64,000 nt of DNA from Pyxidicoccus trucidator (GCF_010894435.1 NZ_JAAIXZ010000022.1:124001-188000); one strand, 5' to 3'. Shown: positions 8,727 through 17,482, counted from the stretch's first letter. A program made the numbers and translations. Notes: generated from the letters alone by a model not told the origin.

Positions 8727-8912
8727 TCAGGCCGTCCCGGGCTCCACGCCCGTGGGCGGCCTGTCCATTACCGGGGGCACGTGCACCGGCGTATGCATGA
8801 AGACCTGTGCGTACCGTGGGAGCCAGCGGCTGGCTGGCAGCCCGGCGGGGTAGAGCAGCCCCTTCCAGTGCTTGTAGACGTACCCGCTGGTCCCCAGGTG
8901 GATGGCGGCCAT
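8727..8912 (-). pseudogene. 5' fragment of a DUF72 (YecE-like) gene
   Basis: From the ATG at 8912 the first ~40 codons read like the start of a DUF72 protein: AIHLGTSGYVYKHWKGLLYP, then AGLPASRWLPRYAQVF. DUF72 proteins normally continue for about 240 residues of barrel. Here the similarity ends near 8795 and about 20 unrelated codons precede a stop. No continuation was found in other frames nearby. It is best read as a truncated remnant between lpdA and lipA. Alternatively it is a very short expressed peptide. Confidence 0.5.
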
Positions 8913-9088
8913 TCCTTCAGCCTGGGCATCCGGGCGTGGCGGTGCTGCCTCCTCCGGGGCAGCCTGCCCGCCGCCAGGGCATTAGTAGGGACACGACAAC
9001 AGGGAAGCGGCTGGCGGGGGCTGACGCCTCGCGTTAGAGGCTTCCCGCTTGAACGTCTTTCGCCCAACCCATAGAAGGCCCGCGATCC

Positions 9089-10018
9089 ATGGCGACTCCC
9101 GACCGGTTTCCTCTCCCCCAGGTGACTGAGACCACCCGCAAGCCGGAGTGGCTGAAGGTGCGTCTCCCGCACGGTGAAGGGTACGAGCGGGTCAAAGCCA
9201 TCGTGAAGCGGACGAAGCTGGCCACGGTGTGCGAGGAGGCCCGCTGCCCGAACATCGCCGAGTGCTGGGGCGGCGGCACGGCCACCGTCATGCTCATGGG
9301 CGAGGTGTGCACGCGCGCCTGCCGCTTCTGCCACGTGAAGGTGGGGGCGCCCCCGCCGTTGGATCCGATGGAGCCCATCCACCTGGCCCAGGCCGTGAAG
9401 GAGATGAACCTGGAGTACATCGTCGTCACGTCGGTGAATCGTGACGACCGGCCGGACGGTGGCGCCAGCCACTTCGCGTCCGCCATCCGCGAGCTGCGCA
9501 AGGAGAGCCCGAAGACCATCGTCGAGGTGCTCATCCCCGACTTCAAGGGCGTGGAGAAGGACCTGACCACGGTGGCAGAGGCGAAGCCGCACGTGGTGGC
9601 GCACAACGTGGAGACGGTGGAGCGGCTCACCCCCACCGTGCGCGACAGGCGCGCCACCTATCGCCAGTCCCTGCGCGTGCTGGAATATCTCAAGCACCGT
9701 CCCGAGGGCCTCTACACCAAGACCTCCGTCATGGTGGGCCTGGGCGAGACGGACGCGGAGCTGGAGCAGACCTTCAAGGACCTGCGCAACGTGGGCGTGG
9801 ACGTGCTGACGCTGGGCCAGTACCTCCAGCCGTCGCAGTACCACCTGCGCGTGGAGCGCTTCGTCACGCCCGCGCAGTTCGAGGCGTACAAGTCGCTGGC
9901 CGAGTCCTTCGGCTTCCTCTACGTGGCCTCCGGTCCGCTCGTGCGCAGCAGCTACCGCGCGGCCGAGTTCTTCATGAAGGGCCTGATGGAGCGCGAGCGC
10001 CTCGAGCGCCTCGGCTGA
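9089..10018 (+). CDS. lipA: Lipoyl synthase
   Basis: This radical-SAM enzyme inserts two sulfurs into protein-bound octanoyl groups. It has 309 residues. The auxiliary cluster motif CEEARCPNIAEC is near residue 50, and the radical-SAM cluster CTRACRFC follows near residue 75. The C-terminal RSSY motif is present in VRSSYRAAEF. The substrate is the octanoyl domain made by LipB, encoded 3.3 kb downstream, and the product serves the E2 protein encoded next. The start is the first ATG of the frame. No strong Shine-Dalgarno is visible immediately upstream. Confidence 0.96.
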   Translation: MATPDRFPLPQVTETTRKPEWLKVRLPHGEGYERVKAIVKRTKLATVCEEARCPNIAECWGGGTATVMLMGEVCTRACRFCHVKVGAPPPLDPMEPIHLAQAVKEMNLEYIVVTSVNRDDRPDGGASHFASAIRELRKESPKTIVEVLIPDFKGVEKDLTTVAEAKPHVVAHNVETVERLTPTVRDRRATYRQSLRVLEYLKHRPEGLYTKTSVMVGLGETDAELEQTFKDLRNVGVDVLTLGQYLQPSQYHLRVERFVTPAQFEAYKSLAESFGFLYVASGPLVRSSYRAAEFFMKGLMERERLERLG

Positions 10019-10065
10019 GCCGGGCTTGACGCACACCCCATCCCTCGCGGAAAGACGACGACCCC

Positions 10066-11361
10066 ATGGCGATCTTCGAATTCAAGCTCCCCGACCTCGG
10101 TGAAGGCGTGATGGAAGGCGAGCTGGTGAAGTGGCACGTGAAGGAAGGCGACCCCGTCAAGGAAGACCAGGTCCTCGCCGAGGTGATGACGGACAAGGCC
10201 ACCGTCACCGTCCCCACCCCCAAGGCGGGCCGCGTCGTGAAGGTGCACGGCAAGGAAGGGGACATGGCGAAGGTGCACCAGCTCCTCGTCACCCTGGAGA
10301 TCGAGGGCGCGGCGCCGGTGCAGGCGGGTGGCCACGGCGCTCCAGCTCCGGCCGCGGCTCCCTCGGCTCCGGCAGCGGGCGCGGCGGCTCCTTCAGCGGC
10401 TCCGATGTCGGCGGCGAGCCATGGCGAGGCCCCGGCGGCTTCGGCCACCAAGGTGCTGGCCACCCCGGTGACGCGTCGCATGGCGCGCGAGCATGGGCTG
10501 GACCTGGCGACCATCGCCGGCTCGGGCCCGCAGGGGCGGGTGACGAAGGCGGACGTGAAGGCGGCGCTGGAGGGTGGCACCCAGAAGAACGTGGTCTCGC
10601 CCGCCAGCGCTCAGCAGGCCCGGCCCGCCGCGCCCCCGGTGTCGGCCGGTCGCGCGGACGAGCGCGTTCCCCTGCGCGGCCTGCGCAAGAAGATCGCCGA
10701 GAAGATGGTGCGGTCGAAGTTCACGATGCCGCACTTCGCCTTCGTGGAAGAGGTGGACGCCACGGACCTGGTGGCCCTGCGCGCGCGGCTCAACAAGCAG
10801 CTCGCGGCGGCCGGTGACAACACCAAGCTCAACTACCTGCCGTTCATCATCAAGGCGACGATTGCCGCGCTGAAGAAGTTCCCGCACCTCAACGCCAACT
10901 TCGACGAGGCCACGCAGGAACTGGTGGTGCGCGGCGAGTACAACATCGGCATGGCGGCGGCGACGCCGGACGGCCTCACCGTGGCGGTAATCAAGGACGC
11001 GGACCGGCTGACGCTGGCCCAGCTGGCGCAGGAGACGGCCCGCCTGGGCGTCGCCGCGCGCGAGCGGAAGCTGAAGATGGAGGAGCTGACGGGCGGCACC
11101 TTCACGATTACGTCGCTGGGCCAGAGCGGCGGCCTGTTCGCCACGCCCATCATCAACCACCCCGAGGTGGGCATCATGGGCGTGCACAAGCTGAAGCAGC
11201 GCCCGGCGGTGAAGGACGGCCAGGTCGTCGTGCGCGACATGATGAACCTGTCGCTGTCGTGCGACCACCGCGTCATCGACGGCTCGGTGGCGGCGGACTT
11301 CGTGTACGAGGTCATCAAGTACCTGGAGAAGCCGGACCTGCTGTTCCTTGCCATGGCGTGA
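10066..11361 (+). CDS. 2-oxoacid dehydrogenase E2 acyltransferase
   Basis: This is the dihydrolipoamide acyltransferase core of a pyruvate or branched-chain 2-oxoacid dehydrogenase complex, 431 residues. There is one lipoyl domain at the N-terminus (DLGEGVMEGELVKWHVKEGD), with the lipoylated lysine in EVMTDKATV at about residue 45. An Ala/Pro linker follows, then the E3-binding domain TPVTRRMAREHGLDLATIAG and the catalytic domain, ending with the active-site DHRVIDGSVAADF. E3 (lpdA) and lipoyl synthase lie upstream, but no E1 gene is in the window. The VMTDKATV and single lipoyl domain lean toward the branched-chain or generic type, so I give no symbol. Confidence 0.93.
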   Translation: MAIFEFKLPDLGEGVMEGELVKWHVKEGDPVKEDQVLAEVMTDKATVTVPTPKAGRVVKVHGKEGDMAKVHQLLVTLEIEGAAPVQAGGHGAPAPAAAPSAPAAGAAAPSAAPMSAASHGEAPAASATKVLATPVTRRMAREHGLDLATIAGSGPQGRVTKADVKAALEGGTQKNVVSPASAQQARPAAPPVSAGRADERVPLRGLRKKIAEKMVRSKFTMPHFAFVEEVDATDLVALRARLNKQLAAAGDNTKLNYLPFIIKATIAALKKFPHLNANFDEATQELVVRGEYNIGMAAATPDGLTVAVIKDADRLTLAQLAQETARLGVAARERKLKMEELTGGTFTITSLGQSGGLFATPIINHPEVGIMGVHKLKQRPAVKDGQVVVRDMMNLSLSCDHRVIDGSVAADFVYEVIKYLEKPDLLFLAMA

Positions 11362-11394
11362 GGTGAGCGCCAGTCGCTGCGCGAGAGGGCGGCC

Positions 11395-11616
11395 GTGCTG
11401 CTGCGCGGCTTCCCCCGGGTGACGTACCTGGCGCAGTGCTTCGGCAACTCGGAGGAGGTGGCCGCCGCCCTCCGGGAGGCGGAGTCGCTGCCCCTGGTTC
11501 CACCGGAGTCGCTGCTCGCGGGGGTGTATGCACGGCTGCCCTGGCACCTGGCCGGGCAGCGCTCGAAGCCGCGGGCCATCCAGGAGGGCCGCGCGGCGGT
11601 ACCCGGAGACGATTAG
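11395..11616 (+). CDS. Small hypothetical protein, 73 aa
   Basis: A short frame lies between the E2 gene and the next large gene. From the GTG at 11395 it encodes a mixed-charge soluble peptide starting LLRGFPRVTYLAQCFG. The same phase stays open back to the E2 stop, so readthrough would fuse it to E2. There is no recognisable domain and only a weak ribosome site. It could be a small real gene or chance coding, but the codon pattern is compatible with coding. Confidence 0.4.
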   Translation: MLLRGFPRVTYLAQCFGNSEEVAAALREAESLPLVPPESLLAGVYARLPWHLAGQRSKPRAIQEGRAAVPGDD

Positions 11617-11627
11617 GCTCCCTGCGT

Positions 11628-13292
11628 ATGGCCGACAACCCTCGCGAGCTCATCCGTGCCGCCCAGTCCGCTGAGATGCAGGGGGACGTGGACCGCGCGG
11701 TGGAGTGTCTCAAGAAGGCGGCGGAGGTGTACCGGCAGGCCGGTAACGCGCCGCGCGCGCTTCAGCTCCTACGCCACGCGCGCAGGCTGGACGGCAGCCG
11801 GGTGGACATCGCGGAGGAGGTGAACCGGCTGGAGTGGATGCCGGAGACGCTGCTCGCGCGCCCGGGACTCGAGGATGACGAGGACTCACGGCTGGCCTCG
11901 GAGCTGGAGCGCTCCCTGGAGGGCGAGCCGCTTCCGGAGCTGGTCCGCAGGCAGCGGCTCATCGAGGACGCCCTGCGCGAGGCTGGCATGCACGCGGAAG
12001 GGGAGGCGCCTCGCGACGGGAAGGCGTGGGTCATCGAGACCGAGGCCGCGGAGGATCTGCAGCGGCTGGAGGCGCAGCTCGCGCGCGTGGCGGCGTCCGT
12101 GGACGCGGCCGACATTGCCAGGGCGGGTGGGGCAGGGGGCTCGCCGGTCGAGGCCGTGAAGGCTGCGGCTATCGACGTGGCGGCGGCGGGTGGGGCAGGG
12201 GCTTCTCCGGCGGAGGCCGTGCAAGGTGCGGGCGATGTGGCGGCAACGGGCTGGCCTGCTCAGGCGACGCAGCTTTTTCGGGACGGCGATGCGCCCTTGT
12301 CCGGCACGGGCTTGGACGAAGCACAGGCCCGCTCCGTCTCGGACCCACTGCCCGCGGACGCAGGCCCGGAGGCAGCCCCCCGGCGTCGGCGCGAGAAGCG
12401 CCTCATCGAGCGGGGGCCCACGCGCGCCGACGCGGCGCTGGATGCGTGGTGCTCCTTCTGCTGTCGACCCCGCTCCGAGGTCGGAGACCTGGTCGCGGGC
12501 CCCACGGGCTCATTCATCTGCGCGGGCTGCCTGTCCGAATCCGTATCGCTGCTCGGAGACGTCACGCCCGCTCCACCTCCCGTGCGCTCGCGTCCGGTGG
12601 AGCCTCCGGGCGCCTTCATGGAGCTGGTGGGGCAGGCGGAGGCCCAGGCCCTGCTGGAGCGCGCTCTCCAGACGGGCGCGCGGTGTGTCCTCGCCGTCGG
12701 CCCCGAGGGCAGTGGCAAGAGCGTCTGGTTCCAGCAACTCCAGCGTCAGCGTCGCGGAGTGTTCGTGCACCTCGCCGAGCTGGAGCAGGGCCCGGTGCCC
12801 CAGCCACTCCTCGTGGAGGACGTGGACCGCATGGACGCCGCGTCGCAAGCGACGCTCGCCGACTTCCTGTCCCGTCGGCTCTCCCAGACCGTGGTGCTGA
12901 GCGCGCGCGGCCTCTGCCCGGACGCGCGCGGCCCCGTGCTGCGCAATGACTCGGGCGTCCTGCCCGTGCCCACCACGGCCGCGCTGGGCCTCTCCGTGCG
13001 CGGGGCCGTGCCCGTGAGCCTCCTGGAGCACGTGCAGGTGCTGCTGCCGCTGCACGCGCCCACGCAGGCCGAGTTCGTCGAAATCGCCCGGAGGCGCCTG
13101 TCCCTGCGCGAGCCGGCCGTCTCTCTCTCCGAGGACGTGCTCGGCGCCTTCGCCGCCGAAGCCGTGCGCTCGCCCCGCGCCGGCCATGAGCTGCACGCGC
13201 TCCTCAACCGGGTGCCCGCGGGAACCTGGGGCCTGGAGGACTCGACCCGGCCGGCGCCGCCACGCAAGGGCCGGCGGAAGGGGGGCACGTGA
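11628..13292 (+). CDS. TPR / ClpX-type zinc finger / P-loop ATPase-like protein
   Basis: The 554-residue protein is an unusual composite. Residues about 1-60 form TPR-like helices (AAQSAEMQGDVDRAVECLKK). Residues 162-206 carry an imperfect Gly/Ala-rich tandem repeat. Residues 275-301 hold a C4 zinc finger of ClpX type (CSFC...CAGC; Cys 275, 278, 298, 301). Residues 358-365 are a Walker A (GPEGSGKS), followed by a Walker B-like LLVEDVDRMD at 394-403. The ATPase module is short and lacks the ClpX sensor and pore motifs, so it is probably an adaptor or AAA-derived regulator rather than an unfoldase. The stop overlaps the GTG start of lipB. The function is unknown. Confidence 0.85.
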   Translation: MADNPRELIRAAQSAEMQGDVDRAVECLKKAAEVYRQAGNAPRALQLLRHARRLDGSRVDIAEEVNRLEWMPETLLARPGLEDDEDSRLASELERSLEGEPLPELVRRQRLIEDALREAGMHAEGEAPRDGKAWVIETEAAEDLQRLEAQLARVAASVDAADIARAGGAGGSPVEAVKAAAIDVAAAGGAGASPAEAVQGAGDVAATGWPAQATQLFRDGDAPLSGTGLDEAQARSVSDPLPADAGPEAAPRRRREKRLIERGPTRADAALDAWCSFCCRPRSEVGDLVAGPTGSFICAGCLSESVSLLGDVTPAPPPVRSRPVEPPGAFMELVGQAEAQALLERALQTGARCVLAVGPEGSGKSVWFQQLQRQRRGVFVHLAELEQGPVPQPLLVEDVDRMDAASQATLADFLSRRLSQTVVLSARGLCPDARGPVLRNDSGVLPVPTTAALGLSVRGAVPVSLLEHVQVLLPLHAPTQAEFVEIARRRLSLREPAVSLSEDVLGAFAAEAVRSPRAGHELHALLNRVPAGTWGLEDSTRPAPPRKGRRKGGT

Positions 13293-14386
13293 ACGCCATC
13301 ACCGTCTACCGGCTCGGCCGGGTGGAGTACGAGGACGGCCTGAACCTGATGCGCCTCTTCGGTGAGTCGCGTCGCCAGGGCCTGTCCGGAGACGTGCTGC
13401 TCCTGCTGGAGCACCCGCCCGTCCTAACCCTGGGCCGCGCCGCGAAGCGAGAGAACATCGTCGCCAGCGACGAGCGCCTCGCCGCCGAGGGCGCCGAAGT
13501 CTTCGAGACCAACCGTGGCGGAGATGTCACCTACCACGGGCCCGGGCAGCTCGTGGGCTACCCCATCTTCCTCCTCCCTCCCGAGCGCCACGACGTGCGC
13601 CGCTACGTGCGCGACGTGGAGCGCTCCGTCATGCAGGTGCTCGCCCGGTGGGGCATCACCGCCGGCCCCATCCCCAAGTGGCCCGGCGTGTGGATTGGCG
13701 AGGAGGGCTCTCCGGACGCGCGGAAGGTTGCCGCCATCGGCGTGCACATCTCCCGCTGGCTGACGACGCACGGCTTCGCGCTCAACGTGAACACGCGCCT
13801 GGAGCACTTCCAGCTCATCGTCCCCTGCGGCATCCGCGAGGCCGGCGTCACCTCCATGCAGCGCGAGCTGGGCCAGCCCATCCCCATGCCGGAGGTGGAG
13901 GACGCCATCGCCAGCAGCTTCTGCACCGTCTTCGACAGCGAGCGCGTGGACGCGCCTCCGCCCATGCGGACGGTGAGCGTCGCCGTGGTGCGAGGCCATG
14001 GCCCGGAGGCCCGGGTGCTGCTCGTGCGCCGCAAGCCGGAGCGCGGTGGCTTCTGGCAGGTCCTCACCGGCCGCCTGGAGCCCGGCGAGTCCCCCGCCCA
14101 GGCCGCCGCGCGCGAGCTGGAGGAGGAGACGGGGCTGTGCCTGCCGCCGGTGGACCTGGACTACCGCCACGCCTTCGCCCTGGGCGAGCTGCTGCCTCCG
14201 AAGCTGGTGGAGGAGCACGGCTTCGCAGTCCACTGCGCCCCGGACGCCGAGGTGCGCCTGGGCCCCGAGCACGACGCCTTCGAGTGGGTGGACGTGCCCA
14301 CCGCCCTGGAGCGCCTGCCCTTCCGGGGCCTGCGCGAGACGGTGAAGCGCGCCGTGGCCGAGCGGGCGACTTCGACTACAGCTTGA
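13289..14386 (+). CDS. lipB: Octanoyltransferase LipB fused to a NUDIX hydrolase domain
   Basis: Residues about 1-215 are LipB, which moves octanoyl from acyl-carrier protein to lipoyl domains. It has RGGDVTYHGPGQLVGYPIF, the catalytic lysine segment ARKVAAIG and the catalytic cysteine in LIVPCGIREAG. From about residue 225 a complete NUDIX domain follows, with the canonical box G-x5-E-x7-REUxEExGU (GRLEPGESPA, then RELEEETGL). LipB alone is normally about 210-240 residues, whereas this product has 365. The NUDIX substrate is unknown. The GTG start overlaps the upstream stop. The last 11 bases overlap the convergent MBL gene. Confidence 0.92.
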   Translation: MNAITVYRLGRVEYEDGLNLMRLFGESRRQGLSGDVLLLLEHPPVLTLGRAAKRENIVASDERLAAEGAEVFETNRGGDVTYHGPGQLVGYPIFLLPPERHDVRRYVRDVERSVMQVLARWGITAGPIPKWPGVWIGEEGSPDARKVAAIGVHISRWLTTHGFALNVNTRLEHFQLIVPCGIREAGVTSMQRELGQPIPMPEVEDAIASSFCTVFDSERVDAPPPMRTVSVAVVRGHGPEARVLLVRRKPERGGFWQVLTGRLEPGESPAQAAARELEEETGLCLPPVDLDYRHAFALGELLPPKLVEEHGFAVHCAPDAEVRLGPEHDAFEWVDVPTALERLPFRGLRETVKRAVAERATSTTA

Positions 14387-15287
14387 TGACCATCGACTCC
14401 TTGGCGGCAATCGCCTCGGGGCGGTGCTTGCGCACCTGGCGCAGCAGCTTGTCCATCGCGGCGTCGTCGCGCCCCGGGTCATGGTGGAAGAGCACCAGCG
14501 TCTTCACCTCGGACGCATCCGCCGCGCGCACCGCGGCCTCCCACGTGGAGTGGCCCCAGCCCGTGCGGGCAGGACCGCTGCGGCCGAGGTACTCGTCCTC
14601 CGTGTACATCGAGTCGTAGATGAGCAGGTCCGCGCCGCGCGCGAACTCGAAGAGGCCCGAGTCCAGCGAGCTGCCGTGCTCCACGTCCGTGGCGTACACC
14701 ACCGAGCGGCCCCCGCAGTCCACGCGGTAGCCCAGGTTGCCGCCCGGGTGGTTCAGCTCCAGCATGCTCACCCGTGCCGGACCCACTTCCAGCGTGTCGC
14801 TGGCCGACAAGTCGCGGTACGTCAGCTGTGCGCGGAACACGCCCTCCGCCGTCACCGGGAAGTAGGGCTGCACCATCTGCCCGCCCAGAATCTGCTTCAC
14901 CGTCTGCCCGTTGCGGGGCGAGCCGTACAGCGTGAAGGCGTTGCTCGGCACGAAGATGGGGCCGAAGAAGGGCAGGCCCTGCAGGTGGTCGTAGTGGTAG
15001 TGCGAGATGAAGATGGAGCCGCGCACCGGCTTCGTCGTGGCCAGCAGCGCGTCGCCCAGGGCCCGCGCTCCGGAGCCCAGGTCGAAGATGAGCAGCTCGT
15101 CCCCGCAGCGGACCTCCACGCACGGCGTGTTCCCGCCGTAGCGCTTCGTCTGCGGACCGGGAGTGGGGATGGAACCACGCACGCCCCAGAAGCGCACCTC
15201 GAAGGGCACGCGGCTCTGGCTGCGCGCAGCGGCCTTGCGCCGCCGCGCGGGCGGCTTCTCAGCCGGCCTTGGCTTCCGTGTCGTCAT
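14376..15287 (-). CDS. MBL-fold metallohydrolase
   Basis: A cytoplasmic metallo-beta-lactamase-fold hydrolase of about 303 residues. The metal motif SHYHYDHLQG (HxHxDH), NHPGGNLGYR, YATDVEH and LFHHDPGRDD supply ligands. The opening VRFWGVRGSIPTPGPQ is typical of the cyclic-phosphodiesterase/RNase Z-like group, so a phosphodiesterase role is plausible but unproven. The N-terminal ~25 residues are Lys/Arg/Ala-rich. I chose the ATG at 15287 over a TTG at 15305. Either way the start overlaps the 3' end of ribA, so both are probably co-transcribed. Confidence 0.85.
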   Translation of the reverse strand: MTTRKPRPAEKPPARRRKAAARSQSRVPFEVRFWGVRGSIPTPGPQTKRYGGNTPCVEVRCGDELLIFDLGSGARALGDALLATTKPVRGSIFISHYHYDHLQGLPFFGPIFVPSNAFTLYGSPRNGQTVKQILGGQMVQPYFPVTAEGVFRAQLTYRDLSASDTLEVGPARVSMLELNHPGGNLGYRVDCGGRSVVYATDVEHGSSLDSGLFEFARGADLLIYDSMYTEDEYLGRSGPARTGWGHSTWEAAVRAADASEVKTLVLFHHDPGRDDAAMDKLLRQVRKHRPEAIAAKESMVIKL

Positions 15288-15933
15288 CCTCGGCGAAGAG
15301 CTCAATCAGGTGCCCCGTACGCTCGCGCTTCGTCCTCAAATAGTCGACGTTATGCGGATTGTGCGTGGTCCGGGAAGGGATTCGACGCCGGACAGGCACG
15401 CCCTCTTCGACCATGCCCGCGATCTTGAGCGGGTTGTTGGTGATCAGGTCCACGGAGCGTACGTCCAGGCTGCGCACCATCTCTGCTGCGATGTCGTACG
15501 TGCGCAGGTCGTCCGCGAAGCCCAGCTGCCTGTTGGCCTCGTAGGTATCCAGGCCCTTGGCCTGTAGCGCGTACGCCTTGATCTTGTTCCCCAGCCCGAT
15601 GCCCCGCCCCTCCTGGCGCAGGTACAGCACGACCCCCAGGCCCCCCTGGGTGATGAAGTCCAGGGAGCGGTCCAGCTGCTGGCGGCAGTCGCACTTCAGG
15701 CTGCCGAAGACCTCGCTCGTCAGGCACTCGGAGTGGATGCGCACCGGCACCCCCTCCATGCCCTGCACGTCGCCCACCACCAGTGCCACGTGCTCGCGCC
15801 CGTTGCGCTTGTCCCGGAAGACGATGGTCCGCAGCGTCCCGCGCTCCGTGGGCACGTCCGCCTCCGCGAACCGCTCCAGGTGCTGCGTGTGCTTTCGGGT
15901 CGGAAGGACCTGGGGTGAGCGAGTATCCGACAT
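15259..15933 (-). CDS. ribA: GTP cyclohydrolase II
   Basis: This enzyme opens riboflavin synthesis by converting GTP to a diaminopyrimidine phosphate. The monofunctional form of 224 residues has no DHBP synthase (RibB) domain. The zinc cysteines lie in HSECLTSEVFGSLKCDC, and the catalytic region is YLRQEGRGIGLGNKIKAYALQ. Substrate residues continue in LITNNPLKIAGM. ATG 15933 is preceded by a GGAG. The open frame extends far upstream into moeA antisense and is not coding there. The 119 bp ahead of the gene show no sequence I recognise as an FMN riboswitch. Other rib genes are absent. Confidence 0.94.
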   Translation of the reverse strand: MSDTRSPQVLPTRKHTQHLERFAEADVPTERGTLRTIVFRDKRNGREHVALVVGDVQGMEGVPVRIHSECLTSEVFGSLKCDCRQQLDRSLDFITQGGLGVVLYLRQEGRGIGLGNKIKAYALQAKGLDTYEANRQLGFADDLRTYDIAAEMVRSLDVRSVDLITNNPLKIAGMVEEGVPVRRRIPSRTTHNPHNVDYLRTKRERTGHLIELFAEDDDTEAKAG

Positions 15934-16052
15934 GTCGAGGCGTCTCCGGTGCAGGGCTCCCTCTTTGGAGGCCCCACGGTTGCAAGTCAAGGCAGGCTCA
16001 AAGCTTTTGCACACCGTCAGCAATAAAGATGCGCGGGCCGGCCGTGCGTTAC

Positions 16053-17285
16053 TCAGGCCACCCAGGAAAGCGGAAGCAATTCTATGGGGTCCCCATGAGA
16101 CAAACTGTTGGCTTCCCGGGGGAAGTGCAGCAGGTGGGTGGCCGTCGCCGCCGACCGCAGAACACCCGAGGTCTGCGTGGCGAGGGGACGCGCCCACAGC
16201 CCGCCCTCTCTCCAGGCGGCCGTGACGCGGACGAAGTGGGCCAGCCCGGCGGGTTTTGACAGGCGGCCGTCCAGGCGCCCGGTGACCCGGCCGGGCTCCA
16301 CGTCCGTGTGCCCGAGCAGCCGGCGCAGGGCCGGCCGGACGAACAGCTCGAAGGTGACCAGGGAGGACGTGGGGTTGCCGGGCAACCCGAAGAAGAGGGT
16401 GCGCCCGCGCCGGCCCACCACCAGCGGCTTGCCGGGCTTGATGGCCACGCGCCAGAAGTGCTGCTCCACGCCCAGGGCCGCCAGCACCTCCTTCGTGTAG
16501 TCGCGCTCGCCCACGGACACGCCCGCGCTGGTGAGCACCACGTCGAAGCCGTCCAGCCGGGACAGGGCCGTCTCCACCGAGTCGCGCGTGTCGCGGGCGA
16601 TGCCCAGCAGCGAGGGCACTCCGCCCGCGCGCCGCACCGCCATCGCCAGTGACGGGGCGTTGGTGTCGACGATGCGGCCCTGGGGCGGCTCGTCCGCGCG
16701 GCACAACTCGTCGCCGGTGGAGAGGATGGCCACCCGGGGGGCGCGGGGCACGGGCGCGGACAGCTGGCCCTGGGCCCAGAGCAGCCCCAGCTCGGGGATG
16801 CCCAGCGGCGTGCCCCGGGGCAGCAGCACCTGGCCCTCCCTCGCGTCCTCGCCCCGTGGACGGACGAAGTGGCCCGGCCCCACGGCCTCCAGGATGTCCA
16901 CCTGATCAGCGCCCCCGTCGGGCACCGGGCGCGTGCGCTCCCGCATCACCACCGCGTCGGCGCCCGGGGGCAGGGGGGCTCCCGTCATGATTCGCGCGCA
17001 CGTCCCGGGCTGCACGTCCCGCTTCGGCGTGGCCCCGGCGTAGACCGTCTCGCCCACCACCAGCCGCACCGGCGGCGGTCCCGCCAGGTCCGCGCTGCGC
17101 ACCGCGTAGCCGTCCATGGCCGAGTTGTCCCAGGGGGGCAGGGTGCGCTGCGCCGTGACGTCGTCGGCCAGGGTGCGGCCCAGGGCCTCTTCCAGGGGCA
17201 CCCACTCGGCGGGCAGGGGAGTGGCCAGGGCCAGGATCTGGGCGCGGGCCTCCTCGACCGGCAGCAATGTGGCGGCGTCGTTCAT
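16053..17285 (-). CDS. moeA: Molybdopterin molybdenumtransferase
   Basis: MoeA inserts molybdate into adenylylated molybdopterin. The 410-residue protein has the family blocks LPPWDNSAMDGYAVRSADL, MTGAPLPPGADAVVMRE, VAILSTGDEL, TNAPSLAMAVRRAGG, LTSAGVSVGERDYTKEVL and LPGNPTSSLVTFELFVRPAL. The C-terminal domain IV-like region follows. The start at 17285 gives MNDAATLLPVEEARAQIL, the usual MoeA opening. It may be co-directional with ribA, 119 bp downstream. No other molybdenum cofactor gene is in view. Confidence 0.94.
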   Translation of the reverse strand: MNDAATLLPVEEARAQILALATPLPAEWVPLEEALGRTLADDVTAQRTLPPWDNSAMDGYAVRSADLAGPPPVRLVVGETVYAGATPKRDVQPGTCARIMTGAPLPPGADAVVMRERTRPVPDGGADQVDILEAVGPGHFVRPRGEDAREGQVLLPRGTPLGIPELGLLWAQGQLSAPVPRAPRVAILSTGDELCRADEPPQGRIVDTNAPSLAMAVRRAGGVPSLLGIARDTRDSVETALSRLDGFDVVLTSAGVSVGERDYTKEVLAALGVEQHFWRVAIKPGKPLVVGRRGRTLFFGLPGNPTSSLVTFELFVRPALRRLLGHTDVEPGRVTGRLDGRLSKPAGLAHFVRVTAAWREGGLWARPLATQTSGVLRSAATATHLLHFPREANSLSHGDPIELLPLSWVA

Positions 17286-17365
17286 GGCTGGCTTATAGCC
17301 GTGCGGCGGGCACCTGGCTCGACCCCGTGAAGCAACGAAAGTCCGTGAGAAAATCAAGTGTTAGT

Positions 17366-17394
17366 TTGACAGCCCAGCTGATCATCGTTACAAG
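17366..17394 (+). promoter_or_regulatory. Candidate sigma70-type promoter
   Basis: A perfect TTGACA (17366-17371), a 17-base spacer and TACAAG (17389-17394) lie about 90 bp before the histone-tail gene at 17483. The local DNA is clearly AT-richer than its surroundings. The region is the divergent interval between moeA and that gene. The -10 is imperfect. Confidence 0.5.
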
Positions 17395-17482
17395 CAGACG
17401 TGATCGCGAGGCTTGCCTGCCCCCTCGGGGCGGCCCGCCAACCCGTTGAAAGGACACGGGAACTCTCAAGGAGACTGCGTCG

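Noticed and set aside
15934..16052. FMN riboswitch ahead of ribA
   Set aside because: The 119-bp interval was read on the minus strand and no recognisable conserved FMN-aptamer sequence was found.
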